Shown here: piece after piece, positions 13,999-29,545 of the stretch
How positions within the stretch are numbered: position 1 is the stretch's first letter
Layout of the letters: each line of letters starts with the position of its first letter
Source: Paralichthys olivaceus
Lineage: Eukaryota > Chordata > Actinopteri > Pleuronectiformes > Paralichthyidae
NCBI RefSeq assembly: GCF_024713975.1
Contig: NC_091108.1
Coordinates: 6,067,001-6,131,000, forward strand
Direction of reading: 5' to 3'
Length of the DNA stretch: 64,000 bases
Notes under the pieces: generated by a model
What the model was told of the DNA's origin: nothing
What the model saw: the letters and a program-made list of their open reading frames with translations, nothing else
The model's database searches: none
Position numbers and translations under genes: made by a program

Positions 13999-16900
13999 TC
14001 AGTTAGATTTGTCTTTGTCTTCGTCGTTCTCAGGCGGGGGCGTTTCCTGAGGCGGGTGATGGGGCGTGTCTTCGCTCTGAGCGGCAGATTCTGATGTTTG
14101 CGGCTCCGGTTTAGTCGAGGGTCCTTCTGTCTGCGGCTCTGCAGTTTGCGTGCAGTTGATCGGTGCGAGCATTATGGCCGGCTGCAAGGGACAAAAAAAA
14201 CAGAAGCAGTGTGAGATGAATGAAACGTTTCGGGAGGAAAACTTAAGTTCATGATAATTACAGATACAGAGGAAGGTTAGACACACATCCAGAGACTATA
14301 GTCATTCCTCTGTCCACAGATATCTTATTATTCTTCACATCTTTCGTTAACAGATTCATAATTCTATGTTGTTGTCAGAGATGGAACAGTCTCAGATGTA
14401 CGTCATGGAAACAAAGGTTTATCCAAATCAACCCACAGCAGGTTTGAGGCCCGTTAAACTGATCAGAAACCACATGCTAATCAATATCAAATAACAAACC
14501 AGTCCACACCACCAGTGATCTTGCAGTTTGCTTAATAGTCACCAAGATTTGCACACACACACACACACACATACACACACAGAAAACAACAGTAAAATGA
14601 GTCCTTAGTGGGATGGGGAGGATTTAATGGTGAAGTGTGAAGGAGAAGCCCAGACAGAAGAATACCTGCGATGACATTCACAGACAGCTGAGCCCTCAGC
14701 AGCAGACTAATGCACACCCACAGTAAAATGAAGGAGCAGCGATGGGAGGGAAGGGACAGCACAACAGAAAGAGGCAGATGGAACGAATGGAATCATTTAA
14801 AGGAGTTACTCAACTTGAAATTCACTTTACTCTGCTTGTTATTTAACACTAGGTTTCTTTTTTTGGGGGGGTTTGTTTTCTGTTTTTTAAAGTCTTTTTG
14901 TTCTTCGGCAGTAGGCAGTCATATCAAACTGGTATTCACCACAAATCCACTTCCAGTCCAGAACTGGGGCAACTCCCTGCGCCACAGCGCTACACTGAGG
15001 CTGGTGAGCAGAGTGCAAGGCACCAGGTAGAGCAGGGCGGGCTGACCCATCTGCATCACGGCGAGCGCCACGAAGGTGATCAGCAGGCCAATGCCATAGG
15101 CTGGTGGGAGAGAGGGAGAGAGAGACAGTCAGACAACAACAGAGGGTCAATGTTTTCCCGAAACCAAAAGCTCCATTTGGAGAGGATGATTTCTCTGGGG
15201 AGGTGATGCGGGGATTAAAATATCACCTCAGCAATGACATTATTTTCAGTAAACTCATTGGGCCTAATGTAAATTCAAATACACCCTGAAGCGACGGATG
15301 TGAGTTAGAGCTTTGCAATTAATCAAAAATGTATCGAAACCAACATTTATAACCTCAACGACCTAATTTTGCTCATGTGGGTTAATTCAGTTCATACTTT
15401 CCTACTATCGGTTACGATAATCGGTTACGCTGACCTGCGCTCACATTACACTTTAACAGTAAACATCAACACTAATCAGAAGTTAATAGGACCTGACGTT
15501 TACTTTGCTCTGAAGTTTGAAAGAAAAAAATGACGGCATCAGTAAAGTGAGGTCTGCATTAGGAAGCTCTCTTCGCTGGTTCTGCAGTTTGTCTCGTCTA
15601 CAACAGACCTGTAATATCACCGGGGTTAAAATGTTTTATTCCCTATCTCCCCCTTTACAGTTAATCCCATCTGAACGGAGTTCATCATACCAGCAAGGAA
15701 ACATTTCACCAATTACAACAGGCACCTCCCCCCCCATCAGTGTACGTACCGATAGTACAGGACACAAAGTAGATCCTGGAGGACTGTGTTAAAATGTCAA
15801 ACCTGTGACAGTACGCCACCAACAGACCTGACGGGAGAAAACAAAGACTCTTACATTATATGAGGAAGTCTCATCACATTGCACATAATCTGATATTAAC
15901 ATGTTTTTTATAATGTATTAGATAAACTAAGTGACATAATGGTTCAGATATGAATTTATGGGAATTAAAACTTGTAAAGTGTAATTATATAACTTTAAAT
16001 ACGCAGCCTTTGTGGTTGTTGACTACTTCTGTGCTCACATAGCGACTATATGAATGTGTTACACTCCAAGAATAGATCAAATGAGTCAAATGTGGTTGTA
16101 TAATTTTCTGCTGGTGACAAAAACAACAATATGATCTTTGAGCTGTTTGAGTGTCTTGTGAAGTGATGATACTTTTAATTACCTGGTACTAAGACATCGC
16201 CAAAGCCCAGGAGAGAGAAGGGCCGGTCACAAAGAGCCAGGGGAGAGAAGTTTAACCTCGGCACTTTGAGCACCATGGGGAGCTGCAGAAAAAAAACAAA
16301 AGCATAAGTGTTACAATCAACCCCTTTTTCCTCTGAGCTGAGAGGAGCCATTTAGAGCAGGAGGAGCGGTGGTTAATGTGTTATGTTTCTGTTCGTACAC
16401 TACACCGCATCCCACCGCAGGGGGAGTTGTGGAATTTGAAAACAAGCTCACCTTTTCATGAGTAGAGGAGTCGGAGGGACCAGCCGCTACCTCCACCATT
16501 ATACTTTCCCCACTCTGTGGAGAGAAGGACGTGGTGACGTGAGCCCGATGCAGTGACAGAGACTGAAGACGTCTGAATAAGTTTTAAGTTGGAGAGAAAA
16601 ATGTCTCGACGTACCTTTGTAAATAAGGGTGTAATAAATACGAAGAAAACATCATAGACGAAAAGGACAGACAGTAGTAAAGTGCAAGCCTGCAGAGGGT
16701 AGAAACCAAATACATGAAATTAGTTCACAACTAACCATGAAATCCTTCACAAACACATTTTAACTTTATATCTGTAATAGTTTATGTGCATTAGATTTCC
16801 AGCCCACCTTGAATGTGGGTAGTCTGACTGTTTTGAGCATGTAGAGACAGAAGGCGATCCCCAGGGCGTCCTGTAACACCCACGCCCACCTGGAAGACAC

Positions 16901-19900
16901 AGAGCAGCAGTGATTCAACCAGCATCATCATCACGAGCATCCAGAACACATACAGAGATAAAGTCACCGTCATGTCACACTACAAACACCAGCAACAGAG
17001 AACACGCGTTCTTGAACTTGAAGTATTGAGTGAAGTCGAGAGAGACCGACACAGATGGCTGACATAGTTACACAATCATAGTAGTAGTTTTGTGGAGCAT
17101 GTCACTAAATATGTGCATTTGCAGAGGAGGGAGTTTGACCCGTTTTCTCGTGCACTTACTGGTCTTCATTGCGAAACACCATCCAGGTGATGCTGACTCC
17201 GATGCAGAAGGCCGACAGCAGCAACATGCGGATCTGTGGCCGCTTGTGCAAGTACGGGAGGTTGTTCTCTGGGATCCTGTGATCAGAACACGTCCACAAA
17301 TCAAGAAATGAAACCACAATAAAAGACATTAATCTTTAAATAAAACTGCGTCAATCACAAACCTAAAAACTATTGGCAGGTTTTAGGTTTGTGACTTTTT
17401 CAGGCTAACTGTTGAAATGCAATAAATATAAATATCGAGGCCGGATGTCCATCTCTGACCAGATTATTGTAGGTTTATAATTCTAAATGTCAAAAACACA
17501 CTTAATTACTGAATATGAAATACGTTTTTAAAAACTTGTAACTAGATGGAGCTTCAGAGAAAATATGGCAGGTGCCGACAACAGACGTTTGGGAAGTTCG
17601 ATTCCAGTAATGACCCTGATGTGAACAGTCTCACCTGCACTTGCAGAAAGGAAGTCTCCTGACAAAAGGCCACAGGCAGCTGTAGAGGCCGACTGAGGAG
17701 GCCACACAGAAGATGGCGATCACCCAGATGGCTACAGTGAGGAAACAGTGGAGGAAGTTTAGTGCTTGTTATGACATGATATCCACTCATACTAAGGAAA
17801 TACACTTTTCTGGTGTGTTTGTTCTTTGACAAATTCTGTCCTTAAATATCTGAGTTTAAAATGAAAAAATATGAGTTTAAAAATTGAGCTAAATGAAGGA
17901 GGTTTATCTCACATTGTTGTCTAAGATTTGAAACTCCTGGTTCTAAGCTGCTGAGAAAAACATTACACAAGATGTAACAGGCTTGTTCTCGGTTATGATT
18001 TAAACTACGCAATGCTGATAGAGAATAAAGCAATGGTGGCTCAGTAAGAGACGGTTTCTCCAATCAGGGTTAATTATTTGGCGCACAATGAAAACAATAT
18101 CATCAAGTATCATCCGTGCAGCTTCTGCCACAATGAGAAAAGAACAAACATACAAGTGTATACTGAGAATACAGAACTCAAACCACCATTAATATACCGG
18201 TCTCATAGAAGTGGATCCAGCCCCTCTCATCATGAACCAGTATGTTTGATGAGCACCTGACTCTGCCTTGTGATAATGTGAGTTGAGATCAATCATGTGT
18301 GTGTATGTGCTGTGTGAGCGTCGTACCCAGGCGGTCGTAGAAAAAGTAGAGGAGCACCAGCATGCTGCAGCACATGACCACGAACACGCAGATCATGATC
18401 GGGGTGACGTCTACCGTCTCTTCGTCCTGCTTCTCTGCGCCGTCGTCCCGCTTGTGCTTCATGTAACGTCTGCAGGAAAAATGAGAGACGAGATGTTTCA
18501 GACGTTGGGATCATGTTTAGAATTTCTCAGCATCTATAAAAGACAAACTCTTGAAACCCTAGAAAACTAAAAGTCTGTAGGGGGACTGCCCAGCCTCTTG
18601 TGTCCATCAACAGTCAATATTTACCATCATTTAGCCGACTGGCAGAAATTCACTTCGTTCCAGAGTTCAAAACACACTCTTGTATTCCAAAATATGTTTT
18701 GCCCATGGGTCCTGTGCGTCAGAGACCCCATATGACTGTGCCCTCAGTCACCTTGGCAACTGCACGGGGAAGGACGGACTCGGATTGGCTTAAGCCAATG
18801 AGTCACTTCTAACGCTGCCCTTTGGAGGGGTTATAAGGATACGACGCAGACAGTTTAATAGAAGAGATGCGCACAAACATAAACACACTTGTACTACTTT
18901 GCCAAGAAGACTATGACTAATCTTCCCCAGAGACGAATCCTCAGAAAAAATGAATCATTAAATTCAGCACAGAGGGAAAAAGCATAGTAAGCACAGGCAA
19001 GAGAGTTTGTGGTCATGTCTTAAAATAATCTAATTGGTTATGTAATAGAAAATATTCATCTAAAACTGTATTATACAACCTAAATAAATGGAAGAATGTT
19101 TATCATAAGCTTTTTTCACACCTAAATAGGATCCAGACCTTTTCCGGACTTTGCCTTTCACATATGAAGAACATCACAAGAGCGTTCCTGGACGTCATTA
19201 ATTAAAAGATTAGATTAAGTTATTTCAGTCAGCTCCCAACATCGTGTCCACTCACTTCTTGCGGTCTCTGCTGCCGGCCCAGTAGCCTCCGATGGCGACT
19301 GTTCCTACAGCCATCAAGAAGATGATCACCATGTTGTAGTCCAGCACCGGCTCATTGGGCGCATACATGGCCACAAGTCTCCCTTTACCAAACATCTGTA
19401 GGAGAACATCAAGTCAACATTTCTCAGCTTTTGTATTTTTGTTTATCTGCTTCATGATAACAACAGAGTTATGAACCTCTCCATCTCTGTCCGACTGAGC
19501 TATCAGAGAGAAGCTGATAGATGAATATAATGTCAACTAGTCGACCTCTCACCTTGCTTATGTCGAGCATGTCAGAGTAGCTGAGCAATGCTACCGGAAT
19601 GTCAATCTCCTCATACTGGGTCTTGTTTCCTGCTGGTGGTGTCTGCAGCGAATGATAAACAAAAACATTGTTTTTTTGTTTTCTGAGCAGCTGAGGTGAA
19701 GCAACAACATTTTAAGTTATATTCAGGTTACCAGTCGGTCCTTGCTGACGATGAGTATACCCTTGGCACCGTTTATCTGGGCCAGCCGGACCTTTTCATA
19801 GAAAGTGCAGTTGCCCCGCATCACCATGGGGATGCGATTAGGGAATCCTTCCTCTGGGACGTCAGAGGCCGAGCACAGGACAGATGTTGTCAGGTCGTGG

Positions 19901-21529
19901 ATCTGTAGACGCGACTACAGGAAAAAGTAAAAAATCTGTTATGGAAAAATTTCTCGCTAATGATGAAGCATTGAATTATTTATTTCCCGTCCGACTGGAT
20001 CCAAATATTATAAAAGTCGCTTCTTGATTCAGCGAAAAAGAGCTGAACCGTGTCTATTGTGCAGGTTCGCTGCTGATGACAAATACACAAACTATTTCTG
20101 CTTCGTGTTAAAGACTTGCACAAGACTGAGGGGTTTTACCGAATGAAAAAAATAATATCCAAAAATAAAACCATGATTTAGAGGCTGTGAGTCAGGCATT
20201 CATTTCCTCTGGAGTGGATTATTGTAACTCATTATATCACTATCAGTCATAAAGTCCTCTAACATCTGCACTAATAGCATCCTGTACAAGGCTTCTTCAA
20301 AGAAATTGTATTGATCACATGGATATCTGAGAGTACTGTTGTTTATCTCCACTGTTCTGTTTGTCTGTGAAGTGATCTCAAAGTTATTTGTATGTATGAT
20401 TTTAAAGTGAACTTGAGGTTACACCTCTACACTTACTGCCTTATTAAGGTCCTGAGGTAGACGTGCCCACTGTGAGTTGAAGAATATGCAGTAATCCTTT
20501 CCTTTGCTGCTGCCCTCGTCGCTGATGTGGGCCATGCCGTACTCTCCCACCACCTGTCAACGTGACAGCAACGTTAGTGTCACACCACATGTCCATGAAA
20601 TGAACCGTTAATACCAACAGACTTTCTCCAACCTGGATTACAACAAGCGTGTAGAAAAACTTCTCTTTGTAAAAACAGTAAACAAAGAGTCTAATTTGTC
20701 TAAAACGTTTTCATATTAGGAATGATGTAACAATATAAATAATGTTTATCTGGATATAACTCTAGGACACGTGGCGAAACATTTTGCAAACATTAAAACC
20801 AATTATGAGCTTATATATAATATACACTTGTTATAATGTTGAAAAGTATATTGTGATAATCATTATTACTGTTTTATTACCTATCCCTAAATGTACATAT
20901 ATCTATACATATTGTTGGAAAGTATATTATGATAATCACTATAACTCTTTTATTACCTAGACCTAAATGTACATGTATCGTGATACATATCGATTTATCT
21001 ACGGATATGAAAAGGTCGATCTTGATAAACATCGGTCCACATCAGAGGACAATATGTGGAAACGCGATCCGTCTCATCATCGTGGGTCAAAGTTCAGTTT
21101 TTTGAATATTTGATGCGGACACATTATGATCGTCAGTCAAATATTTTAACATCTGGTCGTAAAAAGAAAGCAGCACAATCTCTCTGTTGTTAGCTAACAC
21201 GTCTGAACCCAGTGTGGTGTGTCATGATCGACATGATGTAAACACGGTGGCGGTGAATCGGCGATGATCCGGATCTCTGGAGGGGGTGAGATGTGGGGGG
21301 AGAAGGTTTCCAGGGCCCTCGGTGATCTCCGCTAGCTAACACTCGTAGCATCCAGGCTACTACCGCCACTGCGGGGGACACGGGGGAGGCAAACGGCTGG
21401 AGAAAACGCCTCGGAGCGTCAGCCCGGTGACTCTACACGACGCACGCAGGCGGGTAAACGTGTCCCGGTGGCGTCTCTCACCTTGTGGACGAGAAGAGCG
21501 GCCCATAGCAGAGTTTCAGGGACCTTCAT
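13999..21529 (-). CDS. SPPL2B: SPPL2B, signal peptide peptidase-like 2B, complete, 15 exons
   Basis: Intramembrane aspartyl protease of endosomes and plasma membrane that cleaves type II membrane stubs such as TNF and BRI2. Exons in coding order: 21529-21482, 20553-20437, 19914-19732, 19642-19553, 19395-19256, 18469-18327, 17731-17635, 17276-17160, 16889-16808, 16689-16615, 16514-16452, 16282-16183, 15827-15750, 15100-14940, 14181-13999. The sum is 1,677 nt, 558 aa. It begins with a signal peptide (MKVPETLLWAALLVHK). A PA domain has RGNCTFYEKVRLAQ. Nine-pass core: catalytic YD at residues 351-352 (FVYDVFFVFITP), GFGD at 411-414, PAL at 465-467 (QPALLYLVPCTLLTS). RKKRYMKHKRDDG and FWTGSGF match SPPL2B rather than SPPL2A. 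The cytosolic tail is Pro/Glu/Thr-rich and shorter than in human. It ends convergently with ARHGEF18 and starts divergently from DAPK3. Confidence 0.94.
20838..20989. repeat. Two-copy 76-bp tandem repeat in SPPL2B intron 1
   Basis: Copy one starts GTTGAAAAGTATATTGTGAT at 20,838. Copy two starts GTTGGAAAGTATATTATGAT at 20,914. Both continue with a shared TTTTATTACCTA...CCTAAATGTACAT block. The region is AT-rich and non-coding. Confidence 0.8.
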
Positions 21530-21760
21530 GATGCCGAGCGAGCCGCTGCTGCTGCTTCCCCCATCAGACACCGAGCACTGGCCGCGAGCGCTGACCCCCA
21601 CCAGCTGGTGCTCTGGACACGCCCACCTCATAATGTGGGTGCTTTGATTGGCTGCTGCGCGGTGACGAGGGAGTGAGCGCATTTCTGATTGGGTGAAGTC
21701 AGAGTCAGTCAAAAAAAAAAAATGTGGAGAAAATAAAAGTCTTGATAATAGTAATAATAA
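21530..21760 (-). promoter_or_regulatory. SPPL2B promoter with two CCAAT boxes
   Basis: G+C-rich sequence immediately upstream of the SPPL2B start. Two reverse-strand CCAAT boxes (ATTGG on +) lie at 21,647-21,651 and 21,688-21,692, 41 bp apart, the typical arrangement for NF-Y. A GGTGACGAG half-CRE-like motif sits between them. The CpG-rich stretch extends into exon 1. Confidence 0.55.
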
Positions 21761-23640
21761 GATTAATAATAATAATGAGCCAGAGTCAAATTAGACGTTT
21801 AGCTTTATTGTGAGAGTTTGTTTTTAATCAGCACAGGCGTGTTTAACATGGGAATCTCGATCTTCTGCCATTTTTAAAAGCTCAGCATGTCTGTTTCACT
21901 TCAAAATAAAACCTTAAGCATGTTCTTATGTTCTGCTCATGTATACTGTATTTAAGTACACATTTGAAGTTAATGTACCTTACAGTACATTTTGTGCATG
22001 TTTTTTATTGCATACTTATGTTACTTTATGTATCTGTGTTTTGCTATTCACTGGGGTGATTTAGGAGTTTTCCTGGGGTTTTTTTATGCAGGAAGTAGTT
22101 TGGTACATATATACAGTCTTTGGGAACATGATTAAACCTGGAGAGTGTATGTGCTGCATATGCACTGGTAGCTATAATTCATAGGATGGTGGGTTATGGT
22201 TACTCCCAGCATGTTGAATCCCTGCAGACGGGGAATAAGAAGAGAGGCTCCAGCTCTGCTTTCTATCCACAAACATCTATTTTCACTGTAATTACAGTTT
22301 ACTGAACAGGCTCCAGTGTAACCTCTAATTGATCTGCAACCTTTGGCCTTTTCAACCACGAACTTTGTGAGCACTTGAGCTTATTGTATCTATGGTGATG
22401 TGTTACAGTTATTTTTTGACGTTACACTTGTTTTCTGACCAGCAACAGATATTGTGAAAGGGTAATTAATTACAGGAGAAAAATATATTTATGTAATAGA
22501 TTTATTTATATTTATTCAGGGTCAAGTTGAATTGTGCTTGTACTAGTTCTTTTCATTTGTGTGATGTGTGTGTTTAATGTGTGGTACATAATCTCGTCAT
22601 TTCTATGCAGTGTTCGATCTCTGTGATACTATCCTCATTCGCATATAAAGAACGTCTTAATTGTCTCACACCCTACCTTCCATTAACTTCTCTATAAGTC
22701 GATGCAGAAAACAATAGAGTAAATAGACGTTTTTTCTCTGGGTTTACTCTCTATCTATTATTTGTCTCCCAGTGTTGTGAGATGTGTTGTGTATGACTTC
22801 AGTGATCCTATAACCTTTGCTGTTGCATGCTGGATCTTGTTATTCATTGACGTACTGCAGCGGTTGATTCACTCAGCATGATGTCATTCCATATGTTCCT
22901 CCTTCTGCTGCACTTTTTACCTGCAGCAAGTCACACAACAACACCGGAACTTGAACAATCTCTGCCTTCACAACACAAACTGCAGCTCCAGTCTGTGCTC
23001 ACATGCAGCCTGCAAAAAACCCCATACATTTCTGTTCTGACTCTACATAGGCCACTACACAACGGAAAACTCAGCCTGCTATCTGTCATCAGTGGGATTA
23101 TTACATTATATGTACTTAAACCATATATCTGTTGGGCTTCCTGGGTGATACTGACTTCACTTCAAATATTACGCATCATTGCATCTAATGTGGTTCAAGT
23201 TCAGGAAGTGAAAATCATTTTATTAATGCAAATATATTCTATAAAGCTGCAGTCGTCACCTGACATTATATAATTCATTGCTACTCTGTGTGTATACATC
23301 TGATTTTACCTGTACATGAAAAAAGAAACAAATGAATGCAAGCAAAAACCAATACACTTGAAATGTATAAATTGAGCAGGATTAAATTGATATCCAAAAA
23401 TGTATTAAAGATTCATGAGGTCGAAAGTTAACAAATACAAATATATTTCAACTGGTTTTTGCTGAAATCACATGATTCAAAACTTTTATATAACTAACAT
23501 CACTGCCTAAAACCTGAGGTATCTAAATTCAGTTTTCTAATACCAAACTGTGCCCGTGTGTATGATTCTGATTGTGATTATTATTATTATTATTATTACT
23601 GTCACTCGACTGCCAAGATAAACCCTAAATCTGCGAGGCT
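21761..23640. other. Intergenic, SPPL2B / DAPK3 divergent spacer
   Basis: About 1.9 kb of AT-rich DNA between two divergent genes. A 131-codon reading frame at 22,878-23,273 begins with a hydrophobic stretch but has no recognisable domain, splice context or promoter. Nothing else was recognised apart from an ATT trinucleotide run near 23,580. Confidence 0.5.
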
Positions 23641-23644
23641 TTTA

Positions 23645-23742
23645 CTCTGAACGCGGACCGGAAGCTGTGCGTCCCCCTGTTTGTTCCTGACTCGGTCCTC
23701 GGTCTCCACAGAGGAATGTGTCTCTCGAAGCTGAACGGATCG
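23645..23742 (+). other. DAPK3 non-coding first exon (candidate)
   Basis: A G+C-richer stretch ends in a good donor (GAACGGATCG followed by GTGAGTG) at about 23,742, upstream of the DAPK3 start-codon exon, whose acceptor is at 24,576. The 5' limit is not visible from sequence alone. The exon assignment is inferred from position and donor quality. Confidence 0.45.
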
Positions 23743-24196
23743 GTGAGTGTCTGTCTGAATGTTTGCTTCCAAGTTTTATTCGTTTGACCACAAACTTCAT
23801 TGACTTTGTTTGAATCCTATCCATCGTATTATTTTCTAGCGAGAGCCGCAGTTTGTTCGGGTTAGGTTTGGTAGCTACACCGGCTAGCGTTAGCTTCCTT
23901 CCGTCGCTGGGACTCGGGTTCATTTCTTCATTTTAAATAACTTGTTTTCTTCTCTGATTGAAAAAGTCCGCAGGTTGTGGATTTTACACGTGTTCCCTCT
24001 TGTGTCTGTGACATAACCCTGACGTGATGTTACGTTTGCTAACGATAATCCACGAGGAAAAAGTCTCTGCTGTCTTCCTGTTACACATCAGCATCTTGTT
24101 CAGAGCTTTGATCAGACTTTATTTCAGCCATGTGTGTTTTTTTATTAATCGTTGGATCAGTCAGATAACATGAGATTTAAATGACATGTCCTCTGG

Positions 24197-24200
<4 letters not shown>

Positions 24201-24277
<77 letters not shown>
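24201..24277. repeat. (TG)38 microsatellite, DAPK3 intron 1
   Basis: Uninterrupted TG dinucleotides over 77 nt. Antisense reading gives a spurious His/Thr repeat ORF. Confidence 0.97.
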
Positions 24278-24279
<2 letters not shown>

Positions 24280-24606
24280 CTGAGCTCCAGACTCTTTAAC
24301 TGAGTCAGAGATGGATGGTTCAGGGAGGAGGTGATGTCAGTGGCTCTGGAATGCAGAGGTCTGACATCAGCCACAAACTCTCTGAAAACTCGAGCTGTGT
24401 TGATTCAGGCCAAATAAGGAGGAAAGAAACACAGGTGACAGGATGTGAATTACTCTGCAGGAGGGAGCTGCTACTTCTGCCTTAAACACAAGTTAAATCC
24501 ACTTCCACGTCGTTATTTGGGTCACTGTGCTGTCTGCAGTATTTTCGGGTTTTTACATCTGTCTTTTCCTCTGCAGTGAATCTCGAGGCATCGCTCCCAT
24601 CGCATC

Positions 24607-27727
<3,121 letters not shown>

Positions 27728-29070
27728 GCTGGGCTCACGTCCAACAGTGACACTTTCATTCTCAAGTATCGTCCTGCCCGTCTTCTCCGCATGTGTTACA
27801 CACAGCAGAGTTTGAGTGGGTCAGTCGTCATCATAAGCTAGGCTGCTGCTTCCAATCAGGAAAGATGTTCTGCCATTTTTTGTTACATCAAGAGAAACCA
27901 GCAAGAAGCAGAGAGGCAATATACTGAACCCATTCCCCCATGAAGAGGCTCATTCCTGTGTTTTATACTATTAATTTATGATTTTAGAAATTGTACGTAC
28001 TGTAATTCAGCCGTCATGCAACGTAGTTAACAAAATCATTTGCAAACCATATTGGATTTTTGTCGGTTTTGTAAATAGTTTTTGTAGTTATCTCTTCAGA
28101 CGCTAAATTCAGCTGAATTTTCTAGAGCTTTAAAGATCATTGACGTTTGCATCAGGTTACTTTCCAGTTATGTGAGAAAGTTTCACAGGATTCAGCTGAT
28201 GGAAGTCAGGGGTATTTATTAATCATTTACATGCATTTTTTATTTGATTGCAGCTGATTTTGATAGAATTTGACTGTAGCGGATGCAATAAATCCAAACT
28301 CTGAGCATAGAAGAGTTGGAGCAACATTTTATTTTACGGGTCCATTATTTCTGAAATGTTTGAAAGTACCATATAGATTGGTTAAAGAAATACACATAAA
28401 GTCATGAACCATATTTCTCCATTCTAAACTAAGTACATATTTAAGAATCCTCATTTATTATCACAATTGAATCTTTTTGAATTGATGTTTGTTTTTGCCT
28501 GCTGTCCTCTGTGGACCATCTGACCACTGTCTATTCTACCAAACTACATTACTTATTAGGAATAAATATCATTTGCAAACTTCCCTCAGAATTTACTTTG
28601 AAATGAATCAGAATTGATGGACCTGTAGAATAAAGATGTTACCAGATTTGAGAATGTACAAACTCATCTTTGCGGTGCCTGTAAACTGATGACATTTCTA
28701 TCACATTGATATCGCTCGATGTCTTAAACGCAACAACTTCTGCACAGTAGCCTTGTTAACCAAATAGTGTGCATGGAAACTTTCTTGATGAACTGTGTCT
28801 CCTGATAGTTTTTCTGTTTCCATTCAGACCATCCCTGCACACTAGAAACATTCCGATGATAAGTTTCACATCCAGGCGACACCTTCCCCATGTCGAGCAT
28901 AGAACGTATATGATGTAGTCAATAGTATTTTTCAGTAGAGAGCTGTACTCCTTTGCACTTAATTATTATAGCAGTTTTCCAAAATCTATTTTAATTTGTG
29001 TCTAAGATGTAAAAAAAAAAAAGAAAAAAAAAAAGCCTGTCTGGGTTTGTGTCAAATAAACAAAATTATA
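27728..29070 (+). other. DAPK3 3' UTR
   Basis: Follows the DAPK3 stop and ends near an AATAAA at about 29,055 (context GTCAAATAAACAAAATTATA). The part from 28,178 onward is copied twice further right (33,231 and 37,181). The copies lack about 355 nt corresponding to roughly 28,521-28,875. No ORF is supported. Confidence 0.75.
29050..29062 (+). terminator. DAPK3 poly(A) signal
   Basis: Canonical AATAAA in TGTGTCAAATAAACAAAA, downstream of an A-rich stretch. The same signal is retained in the two duplicated 3' UTR segments (about 33,738 and 37,688). Confidence 0.6.
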
Positions 29071-29399
29071 ACTTAACTAAGGCTCATGTGTTTTTATGAC
29101 CCTCAGCCAAGGACGTCATTCCAGCTAAGAGAATACAATTTGGGGTATTTTTACTGAAAGCATCAAATTTGACCCATAAACTATGTATGGGTTAACTTTT
29201 AAATTGTGGAACTGAGGACTAATGAAGGATTATTTTACACACACACACAAACAACTACACGTGTTTTAAAGAGTTTTAAACATTACATTTATACAATTAA
29301 ATTGTATTAAATAACATTATTAGTAACATTCTTATTATTTCAAATGTAAATCAAATGTAGTCATCCAAATATCTTCATGAGTTAGAGTAAAAAAAGATT

Positions 29400-29545
29400 T
29401 ACTGAAAGAAAAGCCTCATCAATCACCATAGCAACCAGGACTGCTGCCAGGACAACAGGACCAATTTCTATTGGTGCTATCTTTTCCTTAAATACTGAAG
29501 TTCATCTTAGCTCCTCCTCTTTGACCCTGTTTGAGGTAAGTGATG
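29400..29545 (+). promoter_or_regulatory. Orphan copy of the 265-aa gene promoter and first exon
   Basis: Matches 38,035-38,250: an X-box-like ATCACCATAGCAAC at 29,422-29,435, a GGACAACAGGACCAATTT block, CCTTAAATACTGAAGTTCA, and an exon-like end GACCCTGTTTGAG followed by donor GTAAGTG at 29,536. Homology continues to about 29,702. No matching downstream coding exon follows here, so this looks like an orphan promoter plus non-coding exon 1 beside DAPK3. Confidence 0.5.

Noticed and set aside
22878-23273. 131-codon ORF with a hydrophobic, signal-like start
   Set aside because: No domain, no splice or promoter context, AT-rich spacer; kept only as a remark in the intergenic entry.
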